A stretch of DNA of 64,000 nt. Origin: Sabethes cyaneus. Its lineage: Eukaryota; Arthropoda; Insecta; Diptera; Culicidae. Made by a program: the position numbers and the translations under genes. The notes under the pieces are model-generated. The model was not told the origin of the DNA. It was given only the letters and a program-made list of their open reading frames with translations, and ran no database searches. Numbering within the stretch: position 1 is the stretch's first letter; each line of letters begins with the position of its first letter. Below are positions 1 through 12,148 of this stretch, in pieces. The stretch is from contig NC_071355.1 of NCBI RefSeq assembly GCF_943734655.1, forward strand, positions 72,067,449 through 72,131,448, given 5' to 3'.

Positions 1-820
1 CGAAGAAATTTTCTTAGCTTTCGAATGAAAACTGCAGAATTAAGTTAGCTAGCATACTTTTTGTACTAGGCAAACAGAACCGAAAACTAAAAATGTTTCA
101 AAACCCTGTAATGATCGAGATTTTACCATATTCGAAGAAAAATTTTCCTGAAATATTTACAACGAGTTACCTAACGCCTTGTATAAATTGATGAAGATCC
201 TGAATCATTCGTATTAAGGCAGATGTTGTAGAATGAGATGTTATCTATAAGTAATTGTTCTCACAGATTCGACTCGGAAATTTCTTTACCTATCCATTTT
301 AATTAGAACGTTAAATCACCGCAATATTATGATTTGAGATTGCTTGATTCTTTTCGGTGAAATGATACTATGTTTGTTTTATGCGTGACGCGTTTCAGCC
401 TACTGCATTCTTTCGGCCATCTTCGGACGCAAAACAGGCACGTCTAGTTACTTTAAGCGTTCAATGTCTGTCTATGGAATAGACATCCCGTTTTGGAAGC
501 ACGGATGCAAGGCAATGGAATCGAATTCGAAAGTCGAACAGCATTATGAGCATTCTGAATAAGCTTTATAATGCCTTGAGACAATACACGTTGGTGAAGC
601 CTTAAGTTCTGGATGCTTTGTCCACAAGGAAGGAATTGTGCCGTTTAAAGGATACCTGACAGTCCGAGATAACGAGATAACGCCGAATTCTTTCACCTGG
701 TCGAAACGTTGGATTTCAGTACCATAGCGATTGTAGTTAAAAAATCCAGGCAGATGGATTCGGGAGAAAGAAATAATGAAGCATTTTTCAGGATTCACAC
801 CAATTCATAAAGGTGTCAAG
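1..820. other. Intronic or intergenic DNA, nothing recognised
   Basis: AT-rich sequence with no convincing coding region. An 84-codon open frame at 544-798 (minus) has no recognisable motif and I do not call it a gene. It ends where the CCCAAGTAAC-type foldback element begins. Confidence 0.5.
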
Positions 821-1971
821 CCCAAGTAACAATTCCAAGTTTTATTACGTTCGTATAGTAGTTTTCATGACCAATTTCATAAAACCGTTAATAAAACTGT
901 GAGTTTCACCAGAACTTTCTGATGACCGCTATAAAACTGCTTTCTGACCAAGTGGCCCACTCTTCAGAATGTTTTCATAACCGCTATGAGAATCAGGTTA
1001 TAAACTCAAGTAGTCGTATCACGCTCTGCTGAAAGCAGCAATAAAACCGGTTAAGCTTTGGCTGATGACAGCCATCGCCATAATTTAAAAAAGCTTTTCA
1101 CTTTTCGCTTTTCTGGCGAAAGCTAAATAAGTTGTCAACTTGAAAATATAGCCGTGATCAGAAAAGTTTAACTTTGACTGACAGATCGTTCTGAACGATT
1201 TGGTTTATAGCGACCAGAATAAAATATCCCATAGAATATTTATTAAATTTTAAGCAATTTCCTTTGTTTCAGCATGTGCGCATTTAATTTCATCGTGCAT
1301 ATTGATATGATAGGTCGATATAATCAGCGCGCCATTGAAATTTTGCAATTTTCGAAAACTGGTTGTTTTAACAAATTGAAAATATTCAGTTAGTGAATCT
1401 CAATTTCTAGCAAAATCATTTTAGTTGCTTCCTCTGACAGGAAAACCGATTGATAATAACTTTCTTTCTGCAAAACACTTTGCTTTGATTAACTGTTGTT
1501 TGCGAGCTAAAACAAAATACTACAATATGGCAATATGGCTTCGCATAAAAAAATGATTTTGGTGTTGAACTTTGGTATTCTTCATAATAGCAGCAAAAAA
1601 ACTGCTTGGTTAGGGTATTACCGCTTCAATAGCTCCTTAAAACTAACAGATTTATTGCGGTTTGACAAGTAACCGCGATAAGATCAATTTTGATTGGTGC
1701 GCCATTTTGTATTGCCACGCCACACTTATGGTAAGTTTATAAGAGACGTGGTGCAGCCACCAAGTTTTAACGTGATAATATAAGCAACCACAATAAATTT
1801 GCTTTATTAGCAGTTTTATTATGGTTTTCTAGCTAGTTATAAGTGTATTTGGACTCGTATCCTCTTGATATTGCGCAATACCACAATAAACCCAGAGGTA
1901 ATGATTAATACGGCAATAAAACCTTTATAAAATTCAAGTAAAACCAAGTGGCTTTAGAATTGCTACTTGGG
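821..1971. mobile_element. Foldback MITE with CCCAAGTAAC ends, about 1.15 kb
   Basis: The left end reads CCCAAGTAACAATTCCAAG and the right end reads AGAATTGCTACTTGGG, which is its imperfect reverse complement. The interior is non-coding and carries many short ATAAAACCG-type repeats. A diverged second copy of the first 300 bases lies at 40773-41065, and 1140-1230 is matched again at 41940-42030. The length is nearly identical to the element at 10130-11282, which has the same terminal decamer. A clear target duplication was not found. Confidence 0.65.
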
Positions 1972-1980
1972 AAGCTCTCG

Positions 1981-3470
1981 TTAAAGCGAAATTGGATCGA
2001 CCTTGGAGCAAATCCTCAAGTAAATCTTCAGATTGTCGGCATAGGATAAACGAGGGCCTTTAATAACATGGTTGACATCATTAAAGTACAGCAGCAAAAT
2101 TACCGGTCCCAGATGTCTGCCTTGTGGGATTCCAGACGAGGCCGAAAACGCATTAGATTGAAAACCTTCAACCGTTACAATCAGTTTGCGAGCTGCAAGA
2201 TAAAAATTAAACCAACGTAACACACTCCCGCCGATACCGAGTCTTTTCAATTTACTAATTGCAATAGAATGCCTGATTTTGTCGAACGGGCGGACGGACA
2301 GGCTAAACACCAACCGAAGGAGAATAAGTAGGTCAGCGGTGTGCCATTTCAAAAACTCCGGTCGGAATACCATCTGGGCCGGCTTTAGTCGAGGATTTTA
2401 CCGTTGAGGTGACTCTAGAGATCATTTGTCGATGTTGAGAGTACCCTGCGTATTCTCATTCATTAGCGGAACATTGCAAGCGCCCGAAAAATACTGAGAT
2501 ATAATGAAGATCTGAAGTAACCTCACCATTCGGGGTCATAGTTGAAGGAAGGCGCGATTCCTTACTCTGATTGCTAACATACTTTTAGAAAGTCTTCGGT
2601 TTCACCTTCAGATTCGCTGAATTCTCTGCAGGTGTCGTCTAAAGCAATCCCGACTGTTGTATACAGCGTTCCCTACAGCGCAGCCCTATTTTTCGTCTTC
2701 AGCATGCGAAGCTCGCGGGTCAACCAAGGCTAGCTGTTTACTATCTTAGGTACATGACGATCGATTGCGTGCCCACTTATGTGCGAAAGAGTCAAGGCGG
2801 TGTTGTCGGCTTCATTTCCATCGAGAACATCAAACTAGTTGATAGTGGTGAAGAATTCGGCAATGCTTCGGTGAGCTGCATTTCGAAAGTCATCTGAAAC
2901 AGGGGGGACGGTTTTCGTTATATTTGTGTGGTGATTGCTTAGGGCAAGGACTATTAGAGGCTGATGTCTCACTTGCTAAATTAGTGACGATGGAGCGAGC
3001 GAAACCACTGGAGCAACATCCTGTACGCTGACGAAGGAAAGATCCAGTTCATTGTTCTCGTTGGTCAAGTGGTTGGTCTGTCGCAATCTCACTTTTGATT
3101 TCAGTTTCGTGTTCACCGCAACAAGCACACCGCCGCCCGTTAATTTTCGATTATTTCTGGGCCATGGTCGCAACGGAAGAATTCAGTTTGGGGACCGAAT
3201 ACCTGACAAGAGAGAGTTCGCGAGCCTGTTTTAACACAGCCAGATGCAGCCTGAAGGTAGTCGTTCACGTTGCAGTTCATCCCTCCGGCGTTTTGATAAT
3301 AGATGAGCACATCGTCGTTAGTAATATGACTGGCACAGATTGGGTTTGACTGCATGTTGGCCGAACGGAAAAAGGATGCATCAGATAGTGGGAGTTCGTT
3401 ACATGAGTTGCAAAGCTACTCGCCTGAAGCTGCGGACTGCAAGATTTCCACACTATAACCAACCACAGGA
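1981..3470 (-). pseudogene. Degenerate jockey/CR1-like non-LTR retrotransposon (EN and RT fragments)
   Basis: Read on the minus strand, the 5' part (3355-3140 and 3173-2976) encodes pieces like the start of an apurinic endonuclease domain, with an IYYQNAGG block and a GGGVLVAV block. The 3' part (2373-1981) encodes a reverse-transcriptase fragment with SGIPQG, a hydrophobic LYFNDV stretch and SYADN in the place of the catalytic YADD box. Frames change between fragments and the YADD Asp is altered, so the copy is dead. An open frame at 3453-3710 may be ORF1 remains. The clade is judged from the order of blocks and is approximate. Confidence 0.65.
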
Positions 3471-3944
3471 CCGGGACGCCTGTGGAGAGCGCATGCTTTT
3501 TCCATAGGGAATTTCCATATTATTGTCCACTGTGCGGTCCGGTTGCAGAGTAGGAGAAGAACAAGATTCGTTGTGGTCAGGATTCGCTAGTTGTACCTTG
3601 TAGCGGCTTGTAGACGGAACAGGGCTGAAATTTTTCATTTCATCAACGAAGAAAAGTCTTGTTTTAGCAACATACTTACCAGAGAATACAGGCTGGGAGA
3701 CTCCTTCCAAACCACCGTGAATAGAGCCAGGACGACTGAGATGACAGCGAAAAGATAAACAGGCGTTATTTTTAAAGTTGACGAAGAAACATGGCTCGAT
3801 TGCTACGGAGTCAGAAGGAGCTTACATCATGGCTCGTTGCGTGCATCCTTGGAGTCCAGTATGCTCAGTGAACTCGAAGCAGGAGAATTTATCGGGGAAT
3901 ATTCTAGGGACCACTTTAAGTTTTCCGTTAGCTATCAGTTCCAG

Positions 3945-4680
3945 ACACTGCCAAATCTCTTTCTTCCCGAATGTTTTTCTTCCAGAATTTCTTTGAATTC
4001 AAAATCTCTTAAATCCCTAAAATCATTCGCGCAAATCCCTGTCTTCCAAAATTCCTTTCTCCCCAAAACCCTTTTTTCTCATTACTCTTTCTTCCCAAAT
4101 CCCTTTCTTGCTAAATCCCTTTCTTCCTCAATCACGTCCTGCCAAAATTCCTTTTTTCCCAATTTTCTTCTTTAAAAATCCTCTTTTTCTCGAATACCTT
4201 TGTCCTCCTTTCCAAATCCTTTTTCTTCCAGTATCTCTTTTCTCTCAATTCGCATTCTTTCTAAACTCCTTCCAAAATTTCTTTTCTCTTAAGTCTCTTT
4301 CTGCCCAAATCTCTTTCTTTCAAATCCTTTTTCTTACAAAATCCTTTTCTTCTCAAATATCTTTCTTCCCAAATCCCTTTTTCAGAAGATTCCTTTCTTT
4401 CAAAACTTCATTCTTCTAAAATTTCTTCCCAAATCCCTTTCTTTCCAAATCCCTGTCTGCCCAAATCACTGTCTTCGCAAATTCCTTTCCTTAGAAATCC
4501 CATTTTTTCAAATTATCTTTCGTCCCAAATATTTTCTGCAATATTTCTTCCAAAATCATTTTTCGTTTTTCAAAATTTCATGTCTTACCAAATCCATTTC
4601 TTACCAAATCCATTTCTTACCAAATCTCTTTCTTCCCGAATCTCTTTCTTTCCGAATTTCTGCAACGTCATCAAACAAAC
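3945..4680. repeat. CT-rich degenerate short-unit array (CAAATCCCTTTCTTCC-like)
   Basis: Dozens of diverged copies of a 15-17 base unit (CCCAAATCCCTTTCTT) run through this block, with a second small patch at 4985-5090. Long open frames here (3837-4175, 4108-4419) are Phe/Leu/Ser/Pro-rich products of the repeat, not genes. Confidence 0.8.
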
Positions 4681-5316
4681 ATAAATACGCAGCGCGCCAC
4701 AGTAAAACATGGATATCGATCAGTCAATTGCAAATTTGTATGATAGACGAAAAATTTGTGTATAAGAAATGTGTGCTTGAGTTGGTAAGTCAAACCTCCC
4801 ATGGCGCCTGAATATCTGTTCAACTTTTGATCTCAAGATGCATAGACCTCCATGTAGTGAAGACACTAGCTACCTTGATGTTAAAGTAATCTGTTGAAGC
4901 TTGGGATCTAATTGTAGCGAAACTCTATTCTTCTCTCCATAGTAGCAATTAGCAAGACAGGGGAATACCCGAGAAGTAACGCAAATTTCTTCCCAAACCT
5001 CTTTCTTCCGAAGACCCTTTCTCCACAAATCCATTTCTTCTGGAAACTTTTTCTTCCAAAATCTCCAAGATCTTCCCAGATCTCTTGATGGACTTTTTCT
5101 ATTATTTTTCTTGAATTCAGTAGACTAAAATCTAATCAGAATAGGATTTTTTGCTATGCGGTTTGCATAACGTAAACCAGTATTAATCAATCTACCTTGC
5201 CAAATTAATTTTATTCTATAGAAATTATTTTCTTTAGCATACCGATACAAACGGAATACTTACATTTTTATTCTCTCTGCCAGAAAAAAATCTTAAACCA
5301 TTTTTGGTTTTCGCAG
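4681..5316. other. Intron-like sequence before a candidate exon
   Basis: No gene seen. The 3' end has a pyrimidine-rich run and TTTTCGCAG at 5308-5316, a good splice acceptor for the candidate exon at 5317. Confidence 0.45.
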
Positions 5317-5498
5317 TCTTCATTGCTTCGTTCCACCACATACAGATAGCACAGAATTCACCGACCCGAAATGTATGAAATTGGAAAAGTTTGTCCAAAT
5401 TTTGCACCCACAATTAGAGGAGATTATTTGCCCGTTTGTTTCTCGCTCGGCAGCAATATTCTGCTGCAAAACAACATTTGTGGCGGGTTTGGTAGGAG
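5317..5498 (+). CDS. Candidate coding exon of the large host gene (most upstream seen)
   Basis: This 182-base stretch is flanked by a good acceptor (TTTTCGCAG) and a strong donor (GAG|GTGAGT). The frame starting at 5318 is open for 60 codons. The exon ends with one leftover base (G) and the next exon begins with AG, so they join to a Glu codon without breaking either frame. The predicted peptide is unrecognised, with a Cys/Phe/Val-rich C-terminal half (FCCKTTFVAGLVGG). Its base composition is more AT-rich than the following exons. It may be a real upstream exon, an alternative exon, or a chance open frame; the phase match is the main support. Confidence 0.42.
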
Positions 5499-6122
5499 GT
5501 GAGTTGGTTTGCGGCCATAATGGTAACTGAGGGATTCAATGAAACGAAGAGGGCATTTACAAGTTGGTTTTTCTCAGGAATTGCTGAGATTTTTTTCTTA
5601 TTTGGTTTGTTCTTGCACTGCTTGTATAAGTATGAGCTTTGCGGAGGCTTCGTCGGTTTTGCTTTATAATTAATACTATTTATCGATGATCAGCTTGTAG
5701 CAAGCACTGGTTGAAAAAACTAAACTACGTAGTAGCGGACTTCATTTTGGGAATAATGCCTAATCAAGATTAACAACCTTAAATAAACCGAGCTAACACG
5801 ATACCGCACCAATCACTAAAACAAATAAAAAAGTCCTTCAAAAACTATTACCATTTTCTTTATGCCGTTCAGTTAAATTCTGAAGGGAATAATGACGTTT
5901 CTCAAGGCACAATAAAAACTTTACTAACTGTATAACATTAATTGCAACTCATATATTTTCCAGTATTTTCTTGGCTTTCATTGAGTTTAATGACGCCAGC
6001 GCCTTCGCCAAGAAAAGTTATACTTTATGATATACCGATAGCATCTCAAAAGCATCTCATCACACAGACAAAATAAAATTAATTTTAATTCCCCTCATCT
6101 TGCGTTTTTTTCTCTCCTCTAG

Positions 6123-6317
6123 AGTGCGACTCGCAATGTTCGGACGACATTTCGCCGTTGATGGAAGCCCCGCTACCGCCGCATGCCACCCTCCCGATCG
6201 CCCTGGTGCCGCTCCAGAAGTCCTCCCCGGAACGGCGGATCACCCAGAAGGAGATCATTGCCGGCGAGGAACGGCCTAAATTCCTCACCATCAAACAGGT
6301 ACAGGATGCCTCACAAG
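6123..6317 (+). CDS. Exon of large unrecognised host gene (ERRITQKEIIAGEE block)
   Basis: The exon lies between a polypyrimidine acceptor (TCTCTCCTCTAG) and the donor CACAAG|GTAAGT. It encodes a Pro/Leu-rich stretch followed by ERRITQKEIIAGEERPKFL and then TIKQVQDASQ. It is markedly more GC-rich than the surrounding intron and ends in phase 1, which joins to GC at 27284 to make a Gly codon. The ERRI..QK block is echoed by ERRIIQKTQTD in the next exon, so the two may be a duplicated short motif. I do not recognise the protein family. The following intron is about 21 kb and holds the viral L insertion. Confidence 0.75.
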
Positions 6318-7368
6318 GTAAGTTGTTGCCGCTTTTAATTTCGATTTTCATCAATTACTAGTGAAAACTCATTTCATTTTTGGCGGTGATGTCCGATTTG
6401 GCACCTTATCCGATTAACAGAGGAATTACTTCTGTTCACCTGTTAATGGAAACGCAAGCCCAAATCGATTACTCGATTAATCAAGCGATTATCGGACATC
6501 ACTGGCCACAGCATACAACATTCTGTTCACTAAAATAGTTCGCGATCGTTTCGACAATGCAACGCCACCTCACCAAGCAATTTTGCACCGCTCAACTCTT
6601 CTACTGCAATCGAGACTACTGCATCCAATCACTGGAAATTCGAAGAGAATGTATATAAATCAATGAATAAATTTCCCATCATAAGCCATTCCCGAACAGG
6701 TGCACAGCATTTATTGGTGAACACGAAAACAAAAAATTAAATGCATTTTTCCATAATCCACATTTAGCACACCTAGCAGGTGCCTTAATCGCCCACATAA
6801 AGCAGCAAGCACAGTCAGCCACATAAAACTTACCTGTATCGTGTATCGGAACGCATTCGGAACTACTGCATTCGACACACGGAAACCGATTGCTTTTGAC
6901 GTGAAAAACCTATTTCCGAAATTCGCTGAGCAGCCATCTCATTTAAGCTTTTTACATCGGGCCTGAGCAGAAATTCCATTTTCACACAACTCCACTCCTT
7001 CTTGAAAAGTACTTACTTCAAGGAAAGCTTTTATTGGTCTTACCGCTTGCAGGTTCATTAAAAAGTAAGTTAAAAACTAGTTCACCGCTTTTTACGGATG
7101 AAATTGGGTTAAGGTGGCAAATTCTGTTAGATTTGTTTATTCATTTCGAACAGAGAAATATTTGCAATCAAAATTTAAAATATCCGGCCGAAAACGATGT
7201 TTTACCCGATTGGAACAAGTTTAATTCGTCCAATGGCCTATTAGATTTTGCGTTTAGATCATTTCTTTTTTAATCTAAAAGACAAGGACCAATGGAGAGA
7301 ATGTTTGGTATTATAGTGATAGTGTTAATAGTTTTGTTCGCCCAAAAATTTTATATCGGTCACAGCTG
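6318..7368. other. Start of the 21-kb intron, no gene seen
   Basis: AT-rich sequence. A 79-codon open frame at 7034-7273 has no recognisable motif and is probably chance. Confidence 0.5.
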
Positions 7369-7369
7369 G

Positions 7370-8691
7370 GGGACATTGGGAGGGTTGGCCGGCAAGGCAG
7401 GATCCGGCCAAGAGACTACATCGTCAGCCATAGAAGAGCCTTATTCAGGAACTTGATGTGGGATGTATATTTGAGGTCATCGCTTATCTCCTTGGAGGGG
7501 AACGTAAAGTATCCGATGTCCTGCCAGTTGTTGCCGTCCAGTTTCAAGTAGGTTTCGTCAGGTCGCGTTTCGCCGGAAAGAAGTTTTCCAGCAGCAACTT
7601 CAGCCCTTCTGAATAATTGCTTGCTGCTCAGGCATGGCCGGCGGTCTCTACTAACGTTGTCGCATTAAGGGGGCATATTACTTTTTACACCATATTTTTT
7701 GCCTTATTTCAAATATTTTTTTCTCGATAACGCGAAAAGCGAATCGATTCGGGTTTTTCGCATTCAAAACATTGCACTTTATACTAATATTTACAATTTT
7801 GTTTGCATATGTGAACCTCTTCCCCTCTCCCCTACGGCTCCTTGAACATGATCATTCGAAAAAAAAACATGATTTACGGTACCATGGATTGGCGCTGGGG
7901 GGCTTATCCGAATTGAAAAATTCCAAAACGACATGAAAGTATATTAAATTATCTCGTGTTTGACCCATCCTTTTTTTTAAATTCGAACGCATAACAAAAT
8001 GGCGGACATTCAAACATAACAGTAACGTTTTTAGTCGAAAAAATTGACCTTAAACATTTCTAAAAAATATACAAAAATTGTAATATCAAAAAAAGGATGG
8101 GTCAAACACTAGATAATTTTGTTGGCTTTAAAACAAAAAAAGAATCATGAGAATTGCTTGAGCCGTTCTTGAGACATTTATGGTACCGACTTTTAAAACC
8201 TGGTTTCGAGAAAAACGACATTGAAGTTTTTATTCGCTGTGTAATCGCTGCAGACATGCGCGGTACAAATAGCTGTAACTTTGTCAATTTTTGGAATTCA
8301 TCGAAATGACTTGAAACACGCATGGCCAAAATGTTAATCTTTCGAAATAATCAATAAAAAAAATTTCGATTTTTTTAAATTGAAAAAGTACTATGCCCCC
8401 TTAAAATGGCCTTTTTTAGTCAGGAGCTCCTTCACCATTTGGCCGGTTACTCCAACCTCTCGGCGAAACAATGTGACCACCTTGCTTCTTACGGCCGTGC
8501 AGTATCGTCGGGCGGCCAGAATCAGATTTCCATTTGAGGCTCTCACTTTTCCCCAGAAGATAGGGGATGTTGTAAATGCCGGATCGGCTAAAATCCGACA
8601 GACACGAAAGGTCTCGTGATGTCCCATTTCTTCGCTTCGGGGTGGCGCTAGCAGTACGAACAAAGTATCCAGCATATAAGAAACTGATCAA
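7370..8691 (-). pseudogene. Tc1/mariner-type transposase relic, split by a MITE
   Basis: On the minus strand, 8691-8405 encodes pieces like the N-terminal helix-turn-helix half of a Tc1-type transposase, with a SGRPT block. The reading continues on the other side of the MITE at 7668-7385, where a DETYLKLDGN block is visible, like the catalytic Asp region (DDETY) of this superfamily, followed by a KYTSH..F block and ALLWL. Frames are broken and the copy is inactive. The family name is inferred from these short blocks. Confidence 0.6.
7669..8400. mobile_element. TTAA-flanked MITE (piggyBac-like by target site)
   Basis: TTAA occurs at 7665-7668 and again at 8401-8404. Between them the element begins GGGGGCATATTACTTTTT and ends with the reverse complement of GGGGGCATAGTACTTTTT, an inverted terminal repeat with one mismatch in 18. 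The interior has a second inverted pair (GACCCATCCTTTTTT near 7963 and its complement near 8089) and no transposase. It interrupts the transposase relic around it, so it inserted later. Confidence 0.75.
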
Positions 8692-8700
8692 GTTCTACCA

Positions 8701-9693
8701 TTTAAATCTACAACTATACGAAGTATTCATTAACGTTTAGCTTTTTTTGCTTGAAAAATAGCTGGAAAACTTCAAAAAATTGGTGGCAATATAGTTGCCA
8801 TTGCCCGTCTAGCGCAAAACGTTGGTAGCAATATGTTTGCCGCAGCCCGTTAAGTCCAAAAAACATGTTCTCGAATATTGGTTCTAAGTTTTTGGATAAA
8901 TCCGCATAATCTATGTAAACTTAATATTCAGTCCATCCAAAAAGTTTCCAATTTAATGGGTTTTCACGAATTTAAACCAAATTTACTGTTGACACTCAAA
9001 AACCAAGATTTGTTTTCTTAAAAGTGGTTCGTAAATTACCATTTTTACAAATTCAGCGATTTAACATTGAGAATGTTGACAAAGGCTATCAGAACATATT
9101 GAGTACATAATATGCTAAAACGATATTGTTAGAAAAGCAAAAACAATATTTTTCGTTGGTGGCAATATAGTTGCCACTGCCTTATAAAGGGTTAAGTATC
9201 TGAACCATAAAAAAAATAGTTTTTCGCGAACAAAAATTTTCATTTACAGTAAAAGTTATCGTCCTTTCATGGTAATGGCCTTTCATGGTTTTAGGCAAAA
9301 ACACAAATTAAAAAAAGCGGTAAATTTATAATGAATATGGCCAATTCTATAGCGTAAAATAAGAAACAAAAAATATTAAAATTTGAATTTGAGGCACTTT
9401 TACAATAAATTTACCATAAGTTTCAATGTTCACAATAAAAACTGTTGTAGACGCATTGTTTCTACTACAATCTTTAGTGTATTTTTTTGCGGGTAGGCAC
9501 TTTATATTTAAATTATACACGGTCAACTTTCATAGAAATCAGTTTTAGAGTTGCTTTTTGAAAAGCTTCAGTATGGTCAATGTCTTGGTCATCCGATGTT
9601 CTGAATGACGGCAATGTTTTCGGAAACATCATTAATGCAAGATACAAAGAGATGCATGCATCCTAGTGATAACTAGTTATCAGAGAAAATATG
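8701..9693. other. AT-rich intron sequence with a thrice-repeated TTGGTGGCAATATAGTTGCC motif
   Basis: Near-copies of GGTGGCAATATAGTTGCCA occur around 8782, 8822 and 9159, each containing a small palindrome (GGCAATAT/TTGCC). No coding region or recognised element was found. Confidence 0.4.
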
Positions 9694-10129
9694 TAAGGTA
9701 CCCCGGGGCAAGTGGGAATACGGGGCAAGTGGGAACGGAGCTCATAACTCTCCTCAACCTCATTTTTTCCAACCGAACCTTTCTAGAAATGAAAGATACA
9801 ACTCAAACGCATGTATTAAAATTATAGATTATTTATAACAGGCATTCCAAACATCAAAATTGGTCTTTCAATTTGAGCGTTATTTTCAATTTGCGTTGTA
9901 AGTTTGACGTACTTTTTTATAAATGATATTTTGGCCACAGGCTTTACGTAAAAGTACATGTTTTTCTGACAGTAGGTAAACATAATGAGTGTATTAACAA
10001 ATTACACCCGAAAACTAGTTGTTTAATTTGACAAAAGGCATTAAAAAAATGGGTCGAAATGAGGTCGGCACTTCAAAGCACCCGGGGCAAGGGGGACCTA
10101 TTAAAAATAAAGTGTTTCAGCACAAAACT

Positions 10130-11282
10130 TCCCAAGTAACCAAAAGTTCCGATAAAAGGGGATTTTTTGGCTTAATCAGCCAACGAAATGATCATGAATA
10201 GAACTCTATTCAACTTCATTTTTAAGTAATTAACCGTACTTTCAAGTTCGTATTTGGTGATTATACTTCGAAGGGAATATAAAGTAACTTCTAACAGAAC
10301 TAGAAAGTTCGCAAAAAGTTTACTTAAGTCGCTATATAGAACACTGTTCAGCCCAAAAACAAAACTCCAATAATTTTAAAAATAAAAAAAATTGTGGAAA
10401 TATTTTCCCACTACTTCCTGTGTTGCAGAGTCATGACATTTCTTATTAACTAAGGCATTTAATTTCGGTTAATAGTCGACTGTTTTTTTATAAATATTAA
10501 TTTATTGTAACTTACCACACACCACCAACCAAAACCTCGGGGATTTGAACTCGACTAGTTCTTTTCGGTGACTTAGACGCATACCATTGCTCCGTTGCTG
10601 GAATATGCGATTTGCATCGTTTTTACTCGATGTGCTAATTTCTCATTTATCACAGCCCCGAAACGAACTTACCCTTAAGAACAACTCATCGGCAAAATTC
10701 ATGTCACTAGCGGCGTCAGAGATGGCGCAATGCATCAGGATAGGCTTGCAACGAGGAACACTCGGGTTCAAATCCAGCAGCGGTCGGTGTTAGTTAGGCT
10801 TTTTTATATGGTCTATCTTAATCCCATGAACCGACTTTACAAAAGTTAGGAGGAGGCGGAGGTAGAAAATAGAAAAGTATAAAAATAGAACTAAAAGTGC
10901 TATTTTATAAAGTTTTGCCAAAGTTTCTTTAGAAGCTGCTTAGCGCTCTATGCAGCGAACTCAAGGCAACTTTGAAGTTCGGTTAATTACAAGTAAAGCT
11001 GCTTAGCAAGCTATAGATCCATAGATATAAAGCTTGTTAACCTTCCTTAGACACCATTATCTAAACTCTAAGTTACGATCAAGTTGTATGTTGAACTTTC
11101 AAGCTGCATGCTGGACTTTCAAGTTGCTATAGATATTAACGGTACTTTAATGAGAATGAAGTTCGGTTTACAAATGTAGTGTTTGGTTGTGCAGCAAGAA
11201 AGTGCTGCGGAACTAAATTTGAACCAAATATGAACTTTCAATTTTGTTCCTTAAGTGAAATTCGAACTTTTGGTTGCTTGGG
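10130..11282. mobile_element. Nested foldback MITE with CCCAAGTAACC ends
   Basis: The left end reads CCCAAGTAACCAAAAGTTC. The right end is GAACTTTTGGTTGCTTGGG, its reverse complement with one mismatch. The length (1,153 bases) and terminal decamer match the element at 821-1971, although the interiors differ. It contains two tRNA-like segments in opposite orientations, at about 10530-10600 and 10715-10790. Confidence 0.7.
10715..10790 (+). repeat. tRNA-like SINE head (A-box and B-box)
   Basis: GATGGCGCAATGCATCAGG resembles a pol III A box, and CTCGGGTTCAAATCC, about 40 bases further on, resembles a B box. A second unit in the opposite orientation sits at about 10530-10600, with GAGTTCAAATCCCCG on the minus strand. 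I see no foldable complete tRNA, so both are called tRNA-derived repeat rather than tRNA genes. Confidence 0.45.
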
Positions 11283-12148
11283 TTCCTGTCTTAATACATT
11301 TTTTAGATGAACTATCGAACATTTTCAGTTCAATTACATAATATTTATACCAGTAAAGCTCTAAAATAAAACCGAAAAAGACTAAACCAAGGGGCCCCAA
11401 AAAAGAAGCCTTCACAGCTTGTGAGGGAACAAACAGTTTGGTCACATTTTGGTTACACCTAAACGATGTTAATTGAATTTCGAAAGTCTAATTTGATATA
11501 ATTAAGCAAATCTGCAACTGGAATTGAAACAATAAAGTGTTGTGGTTATTAAAACGTAACTATCTCTTATGAGTAGCTCTACCGAATTGGGCATGGTAGA
11601 ACAAACAGATCATAATCGTATTTTCGAGCTATTAAACAATGATTAATCCTAAATTACGTCTCGCAAGAATTGGATACAACGCATATTCAACTACATTTCA
11701 TTACAATAATGCTTTACAGCGTAATTGCTCACGATCTGTGTTTTATATAAATTATAAAGCTGCCCGTTGTGATCTGATTTTGTTACGCTATTGAATGAAC
11801 CCTTCGTACAAATATTGTTTTTGATTGCTTCTTGCAATACTTTAACATTGCTGTACATTAACTTACACAATTTACTATTATTTTATGCTTTTTAATCAAA
11901 TTTGAATATAGGTCCCACTTGCCCCATTTACCGGGGCAAGTGGGACCTATCACCATAATTTCGAAAATTCTCCTCCAGATTCATTTCATGTAAATTGATA
12001 GGCCTTTTTCGTAATTAATCCTTCGAAGTGATACCACTGAAGAGTTTCTGTGCTAAAAGAATTTTGAAATAATCATAGATATAGAAAACACGGTGGAATA
12101 AACCCAAACTATGCATTTTTTAGGTCCCACTTGTCCCGGTGTACCTTA

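Larger units (their letters stand above)
9694..12148. mobile_element. Inverted-repeat element with GGTAC..CGGGGCAAGTGGGA ends, hosting a nested MITE
   Basis: The left end (9694-9717) reads TAAGGTACCCCGGGGCAAGT and continues GGGA. The right end (12121-12148) is its near reverse complement. A palindromic internal copy of the same terminal motif lies at 11911-11950, so this may be two adjacent or stacked copies (9694-11935 and 11930-12148). No transposase is present. The interior is interrupted by the foldback element at 10130-11282. Confidence 0.6.

Noticed and set aside
3778..4419. Plus-strand frames of 72-112 codons
   Set aside because: They are Phe/Ser/Leu-rich translations of the CT-rich degenerate array.
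10530..10790. Two possible tRNA genes
   Set aside because: A- and B-box-like segments are present, but no complete cloverleaf with a paired acceptor stem could be drawn; they lie inside a MITE and fit SINE heads better.
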